A stretch of 64,000 nt of DNA from Haloarcula laminariae (GCF_025457605.1 NZ_JAMZFY010000001.1:310001-374000); one strand, 5' to 3'; positions 40,808 to 50,874 are shown, numbered from the stretch's first letter. Notes: a model not told the origin generated them from the sequence alone. Translations and numbers: made by a program.

Positions 40808-42447
40808 GCGACGACCACAGACAGGACGACGGACCCGATAGCGACGCCCCGGACACGGATATCGACCCCGTGACCCTGGAGATACTCCGAAACCAGCTGG
40901 AGAGCGTCGCCACGGAGATGGGCCACGTGCTCATCCGCGGCGCGTACTCCCCGAACATCAAGGAGCGACAGGACTGCTCGACTGCGCTGTTTGACGCGTC
41001 GGGCCGGATGGTCGCGCAGGCGGAACACATCCCGGTCCACCTCGGCGCGATGCCCGACGCGGTCGAGATAGTCCTCGAAAAGGACCCCCAGCCGGGCGAC
41101 GTCTTCATCGTCAACGACCCCTTCGCCGGCGGGACGCACCTCCCCGATATCACGCTGGTTTCGACCATCGCGCCCCGGGACGAGGTAATCGGCTTCGCGG
41201 TCTCGCGGGCACACCACGCCGACGTCGGCGGCAGCGCGCCCGGGAGTATGCCGCCGGGCGCCCGGGAGATATACGAGGAGGGGCTTCGCCTGCCGGCGGT
41301 CCGGCTCGTCGACGGCGGCGAGCCCAACGCGGCGGTCCACGACCTCATCCGCGCCAACGTCCGGACGCCGGACGAGCGGGCGGCGGACCTGCGGGCCCAG
41401 CGCGCCGCCAACGACCGGGCGGAGGAACGCATCGGCGAGCTCCTGGACGAACACGGGGAGACGCTGCTCGACGCGTTCGACGCCGTCATCGAGTACTCCC
41501 GCGACCGCGTCGAGGCCGAACTCGCCGAGCTTCCCGACGGCACGTACCGAGCGCGTGACGTGCTCGAAGGGGACGGCGTGACCGACGAGGACATCCCGAT
41601 ACAGGCCGCCGTTACCGTCGACGGAACGTCGATAGACGTCGACTTCGCCGGGACGGCCGACCAGGTGGACGGCAACCTCAACGCGCCGCTGTCGGTGGCA
41701 AAGAGCGCGGTCTACTTCGTCGTTCGCGCCATCACCGACCCCGAGATACCGCCGAACCACGGCTGCTACGAGCCGGTCTCGGTGTCTGCGCCGGACGGCT
41801 CCGTCCTCAACCCGAACCCGCCCGCGGCGGTCGTCGGCGGCAACGTCGAGACGAGCCAGCGGGTCACGGACGTCACGCTGGCGGCGCTGGCGACGGCGGT
41901 TCCGAACAAGGTCCCCGCCGGCGGCCAGGGGACGATGAACAACCTCATCATCGGCGACCGGAGCGGGGACTTCACCTACTACGAGACGATAGGCGGCGGC
42001 TTTGGCGCCCGCCCGGACAAGGACGGGATGGACGGCGTCCAGGTCGGAATGACGAACACGCTCAACACGCCTGTCGAGGCGATGGAGACCGAGTACCCGC
42101 TCCGCGTCGAGCGGTACGCGCTCCGGCCGGGAAGCGGCGGTGACGGTCGGTACCGGGGCGGCCTCGGCCTCGAACGGACCGTGACCGTCGAGACCGATGC
42201 CACCGTCTCGCTGCTGACCGAGCGCCGGCGGACCGCCCCCGCCGGCGTCGACGGCGGTGACGACGGCGCGACCGGGGAGAACCTCGTCGACGGTGAGGCG
42301 GTCCCCGCGAAGGCGTCGCTCGACGTCGAGGCGGGCACGACCGTCTCGATTCTGACGCCGGGCGGCGGCGGGCACGGCGACCCGGCCGACCGTGACCCGA
42401 ACGCGCGGGAACGCGACCGCCGCGACGGGAAGGTGGACAGTCGATGA
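40804..42447 (+). CDS. hyuB: Hydantoinase/oxoprolinase subunit B
   Basis: This 547-residue HyuB protein has [20 protein letters not shown] at the start. The family signatures [28 protein letters not shown] and [20 protein letters not shown] are present, as are GQGTMNN and the terminal PGGGGHGDP. It partners HyuA to hydrolyse the activated ring. It has no insertion or missing block compared with the family. ATGA overlaps join it to both neighbours. Confidence 0.92.
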   Translation: MSDDHRQDDGPDSDAPDTDIDPVTLEILRNQLESVATEMGHVLIRGAYSPNIKERQDCSTALFDASGRMVAQAEHIPVHLGAMPDAVEIVLEKDPQPGDVFIVNDPFAGGTHLPDITLVSTIAPRDEVIGFAVSRAHHADVGGSAPGSMPPGAREIYEEGLRLPAVRLVDGGEPNAAVHDLIRANVRTPDERAADLRAQRAANDRAEERIGELLDEHGETLLDAFDAVIEYSRDRVEAELAELPDGTYRARDVLEGDGVTDEDIPIQAAVTVDGTSIDVDFAGTADQVDGNLNAPLSVAKSAVYFVVRAITDPEIPPNHGCYEPVSVSAPDGSVLNPNPPAAVVGGNVETSQRVTDVTLAALATAVPNKVPAGGQGTMNNLIIGDRSGDFTYYETIGGGFGARPDKDGMDGVQVGMTNTLNTPVEAMETEYPLRVERYALRPGSGGDGRYRGGLGLERTVTVETDATVSLLTERRRTAPAGVDGGDDGATGENLVDGEAVPAKASLDVEAGTTVSILTPGGGGHGDPADRDPNARERDRRDGKVDSR

Positions 42448-43160
42448 CCCGCGTCGGCGCCGTCGTCCCCTCCTCGAACACCACCGCCGAACCGGAGTTC
42501 CGTAGCGCGCTCCCCGAGTCGGCCACCGTGCACGCGGCGCGGATGCCGCTCGAAGACGTGACGGCCTCGGCGCTCGACGCGATGGCCGACGACGCCGACC
42601 GGGCGGCCTCGCTGCTCTCGGACGCGTCGGTCGACGGCGTCGTCTACGCCTGCACCACCGGCAGTCTGCTGCACGGCTCCGGCTTCGACGCACAGTTAGA
42701 GTCCCGGCTGTCCGAGGCTGCCGACGCCCCCGCGGTCGCGACCGCGCTCTCGGTCGTCCGCGCGCTGGACGCGCTGGACGCGGACCGGGTCGCCGTCGCG
42801 ACCCCGTACGCGGGGGAGCTGAACGAACTGGAACGGGAGTACCTGACGGAGAACGGCTTCGAGGTCGTCTCGCTGGACGGGCACGGCATCGTCGAGAACA
42901 CGGCTATCGGCGAACTGCGCACGTCGGACGCGAAACGCCAGGGCCGGGCCGTCCTCTCCGAGGCGCCGGACGCCGACGCGCTGTTTCTCTCGTGTACGAA
43001 CTACCGGTCGGTGCCGGCGCTGGCCCCGCTTGAGGCGGAGTTCGACGTCCCCGTCGTTTCGAGCAACGCGGCGGCCGTCTGGGACCTGTGTAGCCGGCTC
43101 GGCGTGTCGCCGGACCTGGATATCCGACTGGCGGACAGGGAACCGGTAGACGGCGCCTGA
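42444..43160 (+). CDS. Asp/Glu/hydantoin racemase-superfamily enzyme (maleate isomerase-like)
   Basis: This 238-residue protein has the two-Cys active site of the racemase/maleate isomerase/arylmalonate decarboxylase superfamily: VVYACTTGSLLHG and LFLSCTNYRSVPA. Family opening [18 protein letters not shown] is also present. The start VPSSNTTAEPE is most like maleate cis-trans isomerases. In this operon it could instead racemise the hydantoin or amino acid (a hydantoin racemase role), which would let the hydrolase use both isomers. ATGA overlap with hyuB. Confidence 0.85.
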   Translation: MTRVGAVVPSSNTTAEPEFRSALPESATVHAARMPLEDVTASALDAMADDADRAASLLSDASVDGVVYACTTGSLLHGSGFDAQLESRLSEAADAPAVATALSVVRALDALDADRVAVATPYAGELNELEREYLTENGFEVVSLDGHGIVENTAIGELRTSDAKRQGRAVLSEAPDADALFLSCTNYRSVPALAPLEAEFDVPVVSSNAAAVWDLCSRLGVSPDLDIRLADREPVDGA

Positions 43161-43194
43161 GCGACTGTCGTACGCTCAGCGCTGTCCGACGCCG

Positions 43195-43509
43195 CTACAC
43201 GACCGCTCGCAGGGAGAGCACGACCGCCAGGCCGCTGAGTAGCGCGAGCAGGACGTTCTCGGTCCGCACCATCACGACCAGGACGACGGCAGACGCGCCC
43301 CACTCCACGGGGCCCGCGTCCAGTAACTCGGGGCCGAGAATCGAGACGATGATGGCGCCGGGCAACACGTCGAGGCCGGCTTCGACCCGGTCCGAGACCG
43401 TGACGCGGTTGAGGACCCACAGGCCGCCCGCCTTCGTGACGTACGTCGCGACGCTCATGCCGACGATGACCGCCACGACGGTCGGGCTGAGCTGGAGGCT
43501 AGCTGTCAA
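43195..43509 (-). CDS. azlD: AzlD-like branched-chain amino acid exporter subunit
   Basis: This 104-residue protein with four TM helices starts at a TTG codon at 43509, giving TASLQLSPTVVAVIVGMSVA and then the AzlD signature ATYVTKAGGLWVL. The next Met is too far in to keep TM1. It overlaps the end of azlC by 11 bases. AzlCD exports branched-chain amino acids in bacteria. It is convergent with the hydantoinase operon, perhaps handling amino acids released there; inference. Confidence 0.82.
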   Translation of the reverse strand: MTASLQLSPTVVAVIVGMSVATYVTKAGGLWVLNRVTVSDRVEAGLDVLPGAIIVSILGPELLDAGPVEWGASAVVLVVMVRTENVLLALLSGLAVVLSLRAVV

Positions 43510-44227
43510 AGCGAACCACCTCCACGAGACAGCCGGCGAGGCCGCCGAGCAGGATATGCCAGCGGCCGGGGAGCAACTCCGCGCCGAGTGCGGCGACCGC
43601 GAAGGCGGTCACCCACGGGCCCAGATCCGACTTCCCGTCCCAGAGGCCGACGGAGATAGCGACGAACACGGCCGTGAGCACGAAGTCGAGCCCGTAGGTC
43701 GCCGGATCGCTGACGACGCTCCCGGCGACCGCGCCGACGACCGTCGAGAGGACCCAGAACACCCACATGGCGAGCCCGCTCCCGAGGAGATACGCGCCCT
43801 GGCGGCTCCCGGACCGCAACTTCCCCATCGTCAGCGCCCAGTTCTCGTCCGCGGTGAAGAAGACGCTCCCGTAGGCCTTCGCCGGCGAGAGCTGGCTGAA
43901 CCAGGGGCGCAGCGCCGCCCCCATCAGGGCGTAGCGGAGGTTGACGATGAACGTCGTCCCGATGACCGCGAGGACGGGAACCGGCGTGTCCCACAGCTCG
44001 ATGGTGATGACCTGCGCCGCCCCGGCCAGAACCGTCGCGCTCATCAGCGCCGCCTCGGCGACACTCAGCCCGGCCTGCCGGGCGAGCACACCGAAGACGA
44101 CGCCGTAGCCGGCGACCCCGAGCGCGATTGGGGTCCCCTCGGTGAACCCATTCCGGACGCCGGACAGCGAGAACTCGACGGCCGGTTCCGCCCCGTCGCC
44201 CGACTCCTGCTGTGTGCTGTCACTCAT
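43499..44227 (-). CDS. azlC: AzlC-like branched-chain amino acid exporter subunit
   Basis: This 242-residue protein with about seven TM helices has the AzlC patterns GFTEGTPIALGVAGYGVVFG and LAGAAQVITIELWDTPVPV. FIVNLRYALMGAALRPW and FFTADENWALTMG also match. It forms the transporter with AzlD encoded just downstream. Confidence 0.87.
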   Translation of the reverse strand: MSDSTQQESGDGAEPAVEFSLSGVRNGFTEGTPIALGVAGYGVVFGVLARQAGLSVAEAALMSATVLAGAAQVITIELWDTPVPVLAVIGTTFIVNLRYALMGAALRPWFSQLSPAKAYGSVFFTADENWALTMGKLRSGSRQGAYLLGSGLAMWVFWVLSTVVGAVAGSVVSDPATYGLDFVLTAVFVAISVGLWDGKSDLGPWVTAFAVAALGAELLPGRWHILLGGLAGCLVEVVRFDS

Positions 44228-44783
44228 TTTCGTGTCCCATCGCTCGGATTGCGATGTTCACCGCACCAGACGCTTATCAGTTCTTTTTGCGGGCTGTCGG
44301 CTCGGTCCCCCACTCGGCATCGGCAGTCTGTCTCCGCGTGCGGAGCTCCGAGAAATATTCAATATAACTGCATAAAATCACATCTGATATATCGGGCTAT
44401 CGGGCACAAATGCGCTGTCCGCTGTCGGTTGCCGCGAATATGGACACACTGGCGTGAGTAAAGGGTCGAAACCGTCAAAGTGAGCCTTTTCAGAGTCGGG
44501 CCGACTATCTCACTCGCCTATGGCGTCGGCCCGCCTCGCCTCATACATCCTTCGAATTAGAGAGGCGTAACCGCTAGAAAATGCGGAATAGAGCGGCATA
44601 TATCGTCGAAAACGGTTACCGGAGTACACGCCGGGCAACCCGCTCACATCCCACCGAAGGCAGGTAATGAATATATAGGATATTCGGGAAATAGATGAGG
44701 TATTGGAATTCTGAATTATAGTCGACAGCCCCATCCGCCGCGCTCGCCGCCAGCCCCGGCTCACCGGGAGACGCCGGCGCGGC
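44228..44783. other. 556-base A/T-rich intergenic region
   Basis: No convincing gene. There is one frame on the minus strand (44510-44764) with poor composition. A perfect inverted repeat GGGCCGAC/GTCGGCCC lies at 44498-44505 and 44525-44532 with a 19-base loop. The A/T-rich part at about 44345-44390 may hold the azlC promoter. Two convergent or divergent transcripts meet nothing else here. Confidence 0.45.
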
Positions 44784-47063
44784 TCACTCCCGGACGGATT
44801 CGAGGATGAGGTGTTGCTCGACGCGCTTCGCCTCGCGCTGGGCGTCGTGTGCGGCGTCGACGTTGACGCTTATCGAGCTGATGCCGGCGTCGACGAGTTC
44901 CTGTATCATCTTCGGGTTCGAGGCGGCCTGCCCGCAGATGCTCGTCGCGACGTCGTGGTCCCGGCAGGTGGCTATCGTCTCGCGCATCAGGCGGACGACG
45001 GCGGGGTGGAGCTCGTCGTAGCGGTCGGCGACGGTGCCGTTGTTGCGGTCGACGGCGAGCGTGTACTGCGTGAGGTCGTTCGTCCCGAAGGAGACGAAGT
45101 CGACGCCGGCCTCACAGATGTCCTCGGCACACAGCGCGCTGGCGGGTGTCTCGACCATCGCGCCCCAGTCGCGCTTGTCGGGGTCGATGCCGACGGCCTC
45201 CATCTGCTCGCGGGCCCGACGGACGTCCTCGCCGTCGTTGACCAGCGGGAACATCAGCTCGACGTTGTCGTAGCCCATCTCGTAGAGCTTCTGGAACGCC
45301 CGCAGCTGCAGCCGGAAGGTCTCGGGCTCGTCGAGCGAGCGCCGGATACCGCGGTAGCCCAGCATCGGGTTGTGTTCGGCCGGCTCGTCCTCGCCGCCCT
45401 CCAGCTTGCGGAACTCGTCGGTCGGGGCGTCGAGGGTCCGGATGCGGACCGGGCGGGGGTAGAACGCTTCGGCGACGGTCCGCATCCCGTCGACCAGCGA
45501 GCTGACGAAGGCGTCCTCGCCGTGGTTGGCCACGTAGTGGGCCGGCGTCTCGTTCGTGGACAGCACCATGTGTTCCATCCGGAGCAGCCCGACGCCGTCC
45601 GCGCCCGTGCTGGCGGCCCGCTCTGCCGCCTCGGGAATCGAGACGTTCACCTTGACGTCCGTCGCGGTCATCGGCTTCGCGGCCGGGCCGCTCGGTCCCG
45701 CCGCGGACTGCTGGCTCTCGGCGTCGCCGTCGCTCGCGGGGGCCTGCTGGCCGTCGGCCACGATGCCCCGGTCGCCGTCGACGCTGACGAGCTGGTCGTC
45801 TGTGAGCGTCGACGTCCCCGTCTCGGCGCCGACGACCGCGGGCACGCCGAGCTCGCGGGAGACGATTGCGGCGTGACTGGTCATCCCGCCCTCGTCGGTG
45901 ACGAGCGCCCCGGCGCGTTTCATCGCGGGCACCATGTCCGGCGTCGTCATCTCCGTGACGATGATGTCGCCCTGGTTCACCTTGTCGAGCTGGTCGAGGG
46001 TGCCGACGACCCGCACCGTCCCGGTTGCGGTCCCCGGACTCGCGCCGAGTCCGTCCACGAGGACGGAGTCGTCTTGCCCGTCGGGAGTGCCCGCCGTCTT
46101 GGTCCCCTCGTCGCCCGCCTCCGCGTCGATAGTCGTAATCGGCCGGGACTGCAGGAGGTAGATGCTGCCGTTGCTGATGGCCCACTCGACGTCCTGTGGC
46201 TCACCGTAGTGTTCCTCGACGAGCTCGCCGATTTCGCTCAGGTCGTGTAGCTCGTCGTCGGAGAGGACGCGCTCGTCCCGCTTTGCCTCGGGGACCTCCG
46301 TCTCGACGGTCTCGCCGGTCTCGGGGTCCCTGACGTGCATCACCTTCTTCGTCGAGACCGTCACCGACTCGACGGCGTCGGTCTCCCGGTCGTAGGTGTA
46401 GTGGTCGGGCGAGACGGAGCCGGAGACGACGGCCTCGCCGAGCCCCCAGGCGGCCTCGACGGTGAGCTGTCGCTCGCCGGTCGAGGGGTGGCTGGTAAAG
46501 AGGACGCCCGATTTGTCGGCGTCGACCATCCGCTGGACGACGACCGCGATGTCCACCTCGGCGTGGTCGAACCCCTGCTCCTCGCGGTAGTAGAGCGCCC
46601 GCTGGGTGAAAAGCGACGCCCAGCAGCGCTTGATTCGGTCGAGCAGCTCCTCGCGGGTGATGTTGAGATACGTGTCCTGCTGGCCGGCGAAGCTCGCGTC
46701 CGGGAGGTCCTCGGCGGTGGCCGAGGAGCGAACGGCGACGACCGAGTCCTCGCCCAGGTCGTCGAAGGCCGAGAGCACGTCGGACCGGATCTCGTCGGGC
46801 CACGGGGCGTCGAGAATAAGCTTCCGGGCCTGCTGTTCGGCCTCGGCCAGCGCGCGGGAATCCTCCACGTCGATGTCTATCGCCTCGAACAGCTCCTCGG
46901 CGATCTCCGTCTCCGTGATAAAGCGCCGATAGGCGCCCGCCGTGACGGTGAACCCGTCCGGAATCGGCAGGCCGTGTTCGGTCAGCTCGCCCAGGGATGC
47001 CGCCTTCCCGCCGACGGTATCGATGTCACTGGCACCTACTGCGGTCAGCCAAGCTACTGACAT
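44784..47063 (-). CDS. ppsA: Phosphoenolpyruvate synthase
   Basis: This 759-residue enzyme makes PEP from pyruvate, ATP and water. The N-terminal ATP-grasp domain begins GASDIDTVGGKAASLGEL and has VRSSATAEDLPDASFAGQQD. The phosphohistidine domain has the catalytic His in GGMTSHAAIVSRELGVPAVV. The C-terminal PEP/pyruvate TIM barrel has GLLRMEHMVL and the Cys in SICGQAASNPKMIQEL. It is needed for gluconeogenesis from lactate or pyruvate, fitting the lactate genes at 51-59 kb. Monocistronic. Confidence 0.94.
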   Translation of the reverse strand: MSVAWLTAVGASDIDTVGGKAASLGELTEHGLPIPDGFTVTAGAYRRFITETEIAEELFEAIDIDVEDSRALAEAEQQARKLILDAPWPDEIRSDVLSAFDDLGEDSVVAVRSSATAEDLPDASFAGQQDTYLNITREELLDRIKRCWASLFTQRALYYREEQGFDHAEVDIAVVVQRMVDADKSGVLFTSHPSTGERQLTVEAAWGLGEAVVSGSVSPDHYTYDRETDAVESVTVSTKKVMHVRDPETGETVETEVPEAKRDERVLSDDELHDLSEIGELVEEHYGEPQDVEWAISNGSIYLLQSRPITTIDAEAGDEGTKTAGTPDGQDDSVLVDGLGASPGTATGTVRVVGTLDQLDKVNQGDIIVTEMTTPDMVPAMKRAGALVTDEGGMTSHAAIVSRELGVPAVVGAETGTSTLTDDQLVSVDGDRGIVADGQQAPASDGDAESQQSAAGPSGPAAKPMTATDVKVNVSIPEAAERAASTGADGVGLLRMEHMVLSTNETPAHYVANHGEDAFVSSLVDGMRTVAEAFYPRPVRIRTLDAPTDEFRKLEGGEDEPAEHNPMLGYRGIRRSLDEPETFRLQLRAFQKLYEMGYDNVELMFPLVNDGEDVRRAREQMEAVGIDPDKRDWGAMVETPASALCAEDICEAGVDFVSFGTNDLTQYTLAVDRNNGTVADRYDELHPAVVRLMRETIATCRDHDVATSICGQAASNPKMIQELVDAGISSISVNVDAAHDAQREAKRVEQHLILESVRE

Positions 47064-47191
47064 TGGGTTACTGAAGTATATATCAATACATAAATCATCA
47101 TGAAGCGGCCGAACGGGACGGGTACTGGGAGAAATTAACTCGATTACGAGTCCGCGTACACTTTTGCCATTCCGGCTGCATCGTACACGTA

Positions 47192-47311
47192 ATGCCTGGA
47201 ATCGAGGTATCAGAACGGTTGTACCAGCAGCTCCAGACGACCGATGGACTCGACGACGTCGAGGACGAACTCTGGCGGCTCGTGTACGAAACCCGACGCG
47301 GCATCGAGTAA
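47192..47311 (+). CDS. 39-residue LYQQL/LW microprotein
   Basis: This short gene has ATG at 47192 and TAA at 47309-47311. The product MPGIEVSERLYQQLQTTDG is followed by DDVEDELWRLVYETRRGIE. It is the same pattern as the 45-residue protein at 10323-10460 (MP-x-IEV-x-E-x-LY-x-QL, then D-x-LW-x-x-V and a basic end). Two copies of one pattern in unrelated contexts argue for a real small family, probably DNA-binding ribbon-helix-helix-like. Unknown function. Confidence 0.6.
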   Translation: MPGIEVSERLYQQLQTTDGLDDVEDELWRLVYETRRGIE

Positions 47312-47459
47312 TCGAGGAGCGCAGTCGGAACCGGCGCGACAGCGGTAGCCGCGTCGCCGTGGGCCGGCGCGGCTACCGAGTGTGTGGAAACGGGCGAGCA
47401 GCGGCAGGCGGCACCGCGGCTTCGTTTTCCGTGCCGTGTACCGAGGACTACGAGCCGTC

Positions 47460-48368
47460 TCAGGCGATGTCCTCGACCATGATGTCGGCCATCCGGTCCC
47501 AGTACCGGGGCGTGTGACCGACGTTGTGTGGCGTCACCAGGCAGTTGTCGAGGTTCCAGAGCGGGTGGCCGTCCGGCAGCGGTTCCGGGTCGGTCACGTC
47601 GAGGGCCGCCGCACGGAGTTCGTTCGTCTTCAGGGCCTGGACCAGCGCGTCCGTCTCGACGACCTCGCCGCGTGCGATGTTGACGAGGACGCTTTCCGGC
47701 GAGAGCAGGTCGAGCGTCGCCTCGTCGACCAACCGCTCGGTCTTCTCGGTGAGCGGGCAAGCCAGAATCAGGTAGTCCGTCCGGGGCATGATTTCGGGGA
47801 CGTCCCCGAACCCGACGACCTCGTCGGCGTTGCCGCCCTTCGAGGGCGTGTTCCGGACGCCGATGGTGTCGACGCCGAACGGCTCCAGCCGGTCGAGTAT
47901 CGCGCCGCCGATGGAGCCCATGCCCACGACGGTCACCGTCGACCCGTACAGCTCCCCGGTCCGGTAGTGGTTCCACGTGCCCGCGTCGCTCTGTCGCCAG
48001 CCCCGGTCGAGGTTACGAGCAAAGGAGAGGACGTACGCGAGGACCTGTTCCGCGGCGTTGGGGCCGTGGACGCCGGACGCGTTCGAGATGGCCACGTCGT
48101 TGGCGGCGAGCGCGTCGAGCGGGAGATGGTCGGTCCCGGCGAACGTACAGACGAACCGTTCGAGGTTCGTCGCGCGCTCCACGTCGTCGGCGTCTATCTC
48201 GAACCCGGTGACTATCCTGGCCCGGGGGAGCAGTTCCTCGTACTCCGAGGGGGTCGCGGCGAGTTCGACCTGCATCTCCGGCAACCGCTCCCGAAGCACG
48301 TCCCGGTAGTTCCGCGTCGACATCCCGTGAATCGTCTGGTCGAGGACTAACACGTCGACTTCTGACAT
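47460..48368 (-). CDS. D-isomer-specific 2-hydroxyacid dehydrogenase
   Basis: This 302-residue NAD(P)-dependent dehydrogenase has the Rossmann motif VVGMGSIGGAILDRL. Catalytic residues are visible: Arg in NIARGEVVETDAL, Glu in DVTDPEPLPDGHPLW and His in VTPHNVGHTP. It ends at MADIMVEDIA, slightly short of the usual C-terminal helix, so the last 10-15 residues are missing or never present. Substrate (glyoxylate, hydroxypyruvate, lactate-like acids) cannot be set from sequence. Divergent from the regulator at 48480. Confidence 0.87.
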   Translation of the reverse strand: MSEVDVLVLDQTIHGMSTRNYRDVLRERLPEMQVELAATPSEYEELLPRARIVTGFEIDADDVERATNLERFVCTFAGTDHLPLDALAANDVAISNASGVHGPNAAEQVLAYVLSFARNLDRGWRQSDAGTWNHYRTGELYGSTVTVVGMGSIGGAILDRLEPFGVDTIGVRNTPSKGGNADEVVGFGDVPEIMPRTDYLILACPLTEKTERLVDEATLDLLSPESVLVNIARGEVVETDALVQALKTNELRAAALDVTDPEPLPDGHPLWNLDNCLVTPHNVGHTPRYWDRMADIMVEDIA

Positions 48369-48442
48369 CGGTTGCACCTCTCGGGAGACGGCGAAAAAGA
48401 TTGTGCAATACGCGTCTCCCGCCCCGTGCGACAACGTTCATG

Positions 48443-48455
48443 ATTAAAAGATATT
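48443..48455 (+). promoter_or_regulatory. TATA box of the winged-helix regulator
   Basis: ATTAAAAGATATT ends 25 bases before the ATG at 48480, fitting a leaderless transcript. Confidence 0.55.
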
Positions 48456-48479
48456 ACACACGAGTGAAAAGCAGGGTGT

Positions 48480-49052
48480 ATGACCGATTCCACACCAGAC
48501 TCGGGTGACCCCTCGGCGGCCCCGCAGGAGGCGCAGTTCTCGGTGGAGGCCGTCTTAACCGTCTTCCGTGATCGGTCTGACGCCGCTCGTCCCCTGACTG
48601 CGAACGACGTGATGGACGAGCTGGGGTGTTCGCGGCGGACGGCACACAACAAACTGAACGCGCTCGTCGAACGCGAGGTCCTCGAGACCCGCAAGGTCGG
48701 CGCGCGGAGTCGGGTGTGGTGGCTCCCGATTCCGAACTCGGGGACCGCGGCCGCCGAGCGGGCGCCGGTCGCCGAGCCGACCGTCGACACGGAGGTCGCC
48801 AACGCGGAACTCCCCGGTTCGGGGGAGCTGCTGAAGCAGCGCCGCGAGGCGCTGCAGGCGGCCTACGACTACGTGAGCGAACACCCGAACGCGACGAAGT
48901 CCGAGTTCCTCACCGAGGTGTTCCCCGACTATCCGGCGGGGTGTAAGACGGCCGACGAGTGGTGGAAGATAATCGAGCCGGCGCTTACCGACCTGCCCAC
49001 CGTGGACGTAGAGACCGACCGCGGCCACGTCTGGCGCTTCGTCAAAGGGTGA
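48480..49052 (+). CDS. Helix-turn-helix transcription regulator
   Basis: This 190-residue protein has an N-terminal winged helix (about 22-80, with LTANDVMDELGCSRRTAHNK as the recognition part and wing VGARSRVWWLP). A Pro/Glu/Ala linker and a second helical domain (about 115-190, with EHPNATKSEFLTEVFPDY and KTADEWWKII) resembling a second DNA-binding fold follow. It lies directly upstream of the NRAMP-like transporter gene at 49147 and near the lactate genes, which it may control; inference. Confidence 0.78.
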   Translation: MTDSTPDSGDPSAAPQEAQFSVEAVLTVFRDRSDAARPLTANDVMDELGCSRRTAHNKLNALVEREVLETRKVGARSRVWWLPIPNSGTAAAERAPVAEPTVDTEVANAELPGSGELLKQRREALQAAYDYVSEHPNATKSEFLTEVFPDYPAGCKTADEWWKIIEPALTDLPTVDVETDRGHVWRFVKG

Positions 49053-49146
49053 CCGACGTATATGATAGCAACTGCTACGACGACACCGTCCGCGTTCGCT
49101 CGCGCTGTGACCGCGACACGGACACACGACTGTGAGAGACCGACAG

Positions 49147-50874
49147 ATGGGTGACAGAGACAGACCACGCGACGGCGCTGACGACGTCTACGCGTCGCCG
49201 GAGGATATGGACTACCCCACCGCGTCGTACACGCCGGTCGCGTACGACAACCTCGACGCGGCCCCCGAGAGCGAGTCCCAGCCCGAACGCGGGACCGGCG
49301 GTTCGTTCGGACTGCTCGACCTCCCCAAAGTGCCGAAGCTGAAGTACATCGTCGGGCCGAGCGCCATCATGCTCGGCGCCTCGCTGGGCAGCGGCGAGAC
49401 GCTGTTCTGGCCGACGCTGGTCGCCCGCTACGGGTGGGCGCTGTTCGGGCTCTTCCTGCTCGCCGCGGCCGTCCACTTCGTCGTGAACACCGAGATACAG
49501 CGCTGGACGCTCGCGACCGGCGAGAGCGTCTTCCGCGGCACCGAGCGGCTCCACCCGGCCGTCCCGCTCGCGCTGCTCGCCGGCGGGTTCGTCAGCCTCG
49601 GCTGGCCCGGGTGGGCGGCGAGCGCCGCCAAAATCGGGGCCGCCGGACTCTCGCTGGGCACCTACGAGCTCCTCGGGACCCAGCTCGCCGGCTGGCGACT
49701 GCTCGGCATCGTCCTCATGGTGTTCACCTGGCTCACCTACCAGCTGACGCCGCTGATGTACAACGTCGTCGAGCGCCTCCAGCTCCTGCTCGTCTCGCTC
49801 TCTATCTTCTTCGCCGTGGTGCTGTTTGCCCTCGTGGGCTCGGTGGAGGCGCTGGCGTCGATACCCGCGAACGTCTCGCTGAGCGGCAATCAACTGCCAC
49901 TCGAGAGCATCGCCGTCCTGCTCGGCGCGCTGGCCTACGCCGGGGCCGGCGGCTATCTGAACCTCTCACAGAGCCTCTGGATACGCGAGAAGGGGTACGG
50001 GATGGGCCGCTATCAGGGCCGTATCAAGAACCCCTTTGCCGGCGACGAACCCGAGACGGTCCACCGCGACGGGTTCACGTTCGTGCCCGAGCGGGTCAAC
50101 CTCGACCGGTGGCGCGGCTGGTGGCGCGTCACACAGCTCGAACACCTGCTCACCTTCCTCGTCGGCCTCGTCGTCGTGACGGGCGTTCTCACCTCCATCG
50201 CGTTCACCTACGCGTCGGGGTCCGCCGAGACGGCCGTCGACATGTGGCTCGTCGAAATCGTCCCCGCCGTGGGGCCACTCGCCAGCAGCGTCATCTACAT
50301 CCTGCTGTTTCTCGCGCTGTTTACCACCGAGTACGCCATCGTGGAGTCGTTCGTCCGCAACAGCTCCGACGTGATATACGAGCTGTACGGCCGCGAGGCC
50401 GGCTGGAGCCTCCCGCGGCTGTTCTGGACGCTGCTGACCGTGTTCTGTCTCTGGGGCATCGTCATCCTCCTCTCGCCGCTGGCCGCCCAGGACCCCTTCG
50501 GGCTCCTCGTTGTGGGCGCCGCGATGTCGGGGCTGATGATGTGGCCCTACATCCTCGCCATCCAGCTCGTCAACACGGTGCGGCTCCCCGAACACACGAT
50601 GCCCGGCTGGGGACGGGTCGTCTCGATGTGGTTCGCGGCCGGCTTCTTCGGCTACTTCAGCGTCCTGCTCGTCGGCACCTTCCTGTCGGCCCGCGCCGGA
50701 CTCGACGCCTTCGCCGTCGACCCGTTCGTCGCCGGGAGCGCCGCCGGGGGGTACGCCCTGTGGCTGGGGTACGCCGCCGTCCAGGTCGCCGTCATGTACT
50801 ACGTCGCGAGGGCCAAACGGGCCGCGACCGGAACCGTGGCCGACGCCGACCGCGCGAAGGGCTGGTTCCCGTGA
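49147..50874 (+). CDS. Second NRAMP-like transporter lacking metal ligands
   Basis: This 575-residue protein has a 70-residue acidic N-terminal extension and about eleven TM helices. TM1 region GPSAIMLGASLGSGETLFWP keeps the family frame but has Gly-Ser-Gly-Glu where NRAMPs have DPGN. The TM6 region AYAGAGGYLNLSQSLWIRE lacks Met-Pro-His. A hydrophilic insertion (GYGMGRYQGRIKNPF and on) follows TM7. It is only distantly related to the 37596 protein. ATG at 49147 is used. The GTGA overlap with the next gene shows a two-gene operon. Confidence 0.76.
   Translation: MGDRDRPRDGADDVYASPEDMDYPTASYTPVAYDNLDAAPESESQPERGTGGSFGLLDLPKVPKLKYIVGPSAIMLGASLGSGETLFWPTLVARYGWALFGLFLLAAAVHFVVNTEIQRWTLATGESVFRGTERLHPAVPLALLAGGFVSLGWPGWAASAAKIGAAGLSLGTYELLGTQLAGWRLLGIVLMVFTWLTYQLTPLMYNVVERLQLLLVSLSIFFAVVLFALVGSVEALASIPANVSLSGNQLPLESIAVLLGALAYAGAGGYLNLSQSLWIREKGYGMGRYQGRIKNPFAGDEPETVHRDGFTFVPERVNLDRWRGWWRVTQLEHLLTFLVGLVVVTGVLTSIAFTYASGSAETAVDMWLVEIVPAVGPLASSVIYILLFLALFTTEYAIVESFVRNSSDVIYELYGREAGWSLPRLFWTLLTVFCLWGIVILLSPLAAQDPFGLLVVGAAMSGLMMWPYILAIQLVNTVRLPEHTMPGWGRVVSMWFAAGFFGYFSVLLVGTFLSARAGLDAFAVDPFVAGSAAGGYALWLGYAAVQVAVMYYVARAKRAATGTVADADRAKGWFP

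Noticed and set aside
44498-44532. Inverted repeat GGGCCGAC/GTCGGCCC
   Set aside because: A 19-base loop and no adjacent gene end make a terminator or operator role unsupported; it is mentioned only as content of the gap.
44510-44764. 84-codon frame on the minus strand in the 44 kb gap
   Set aside because: Poor haloarchaeal composition (few Asp/Glu, many Arg/Ser/Ile), no promoter at the start and no recognisable fold.
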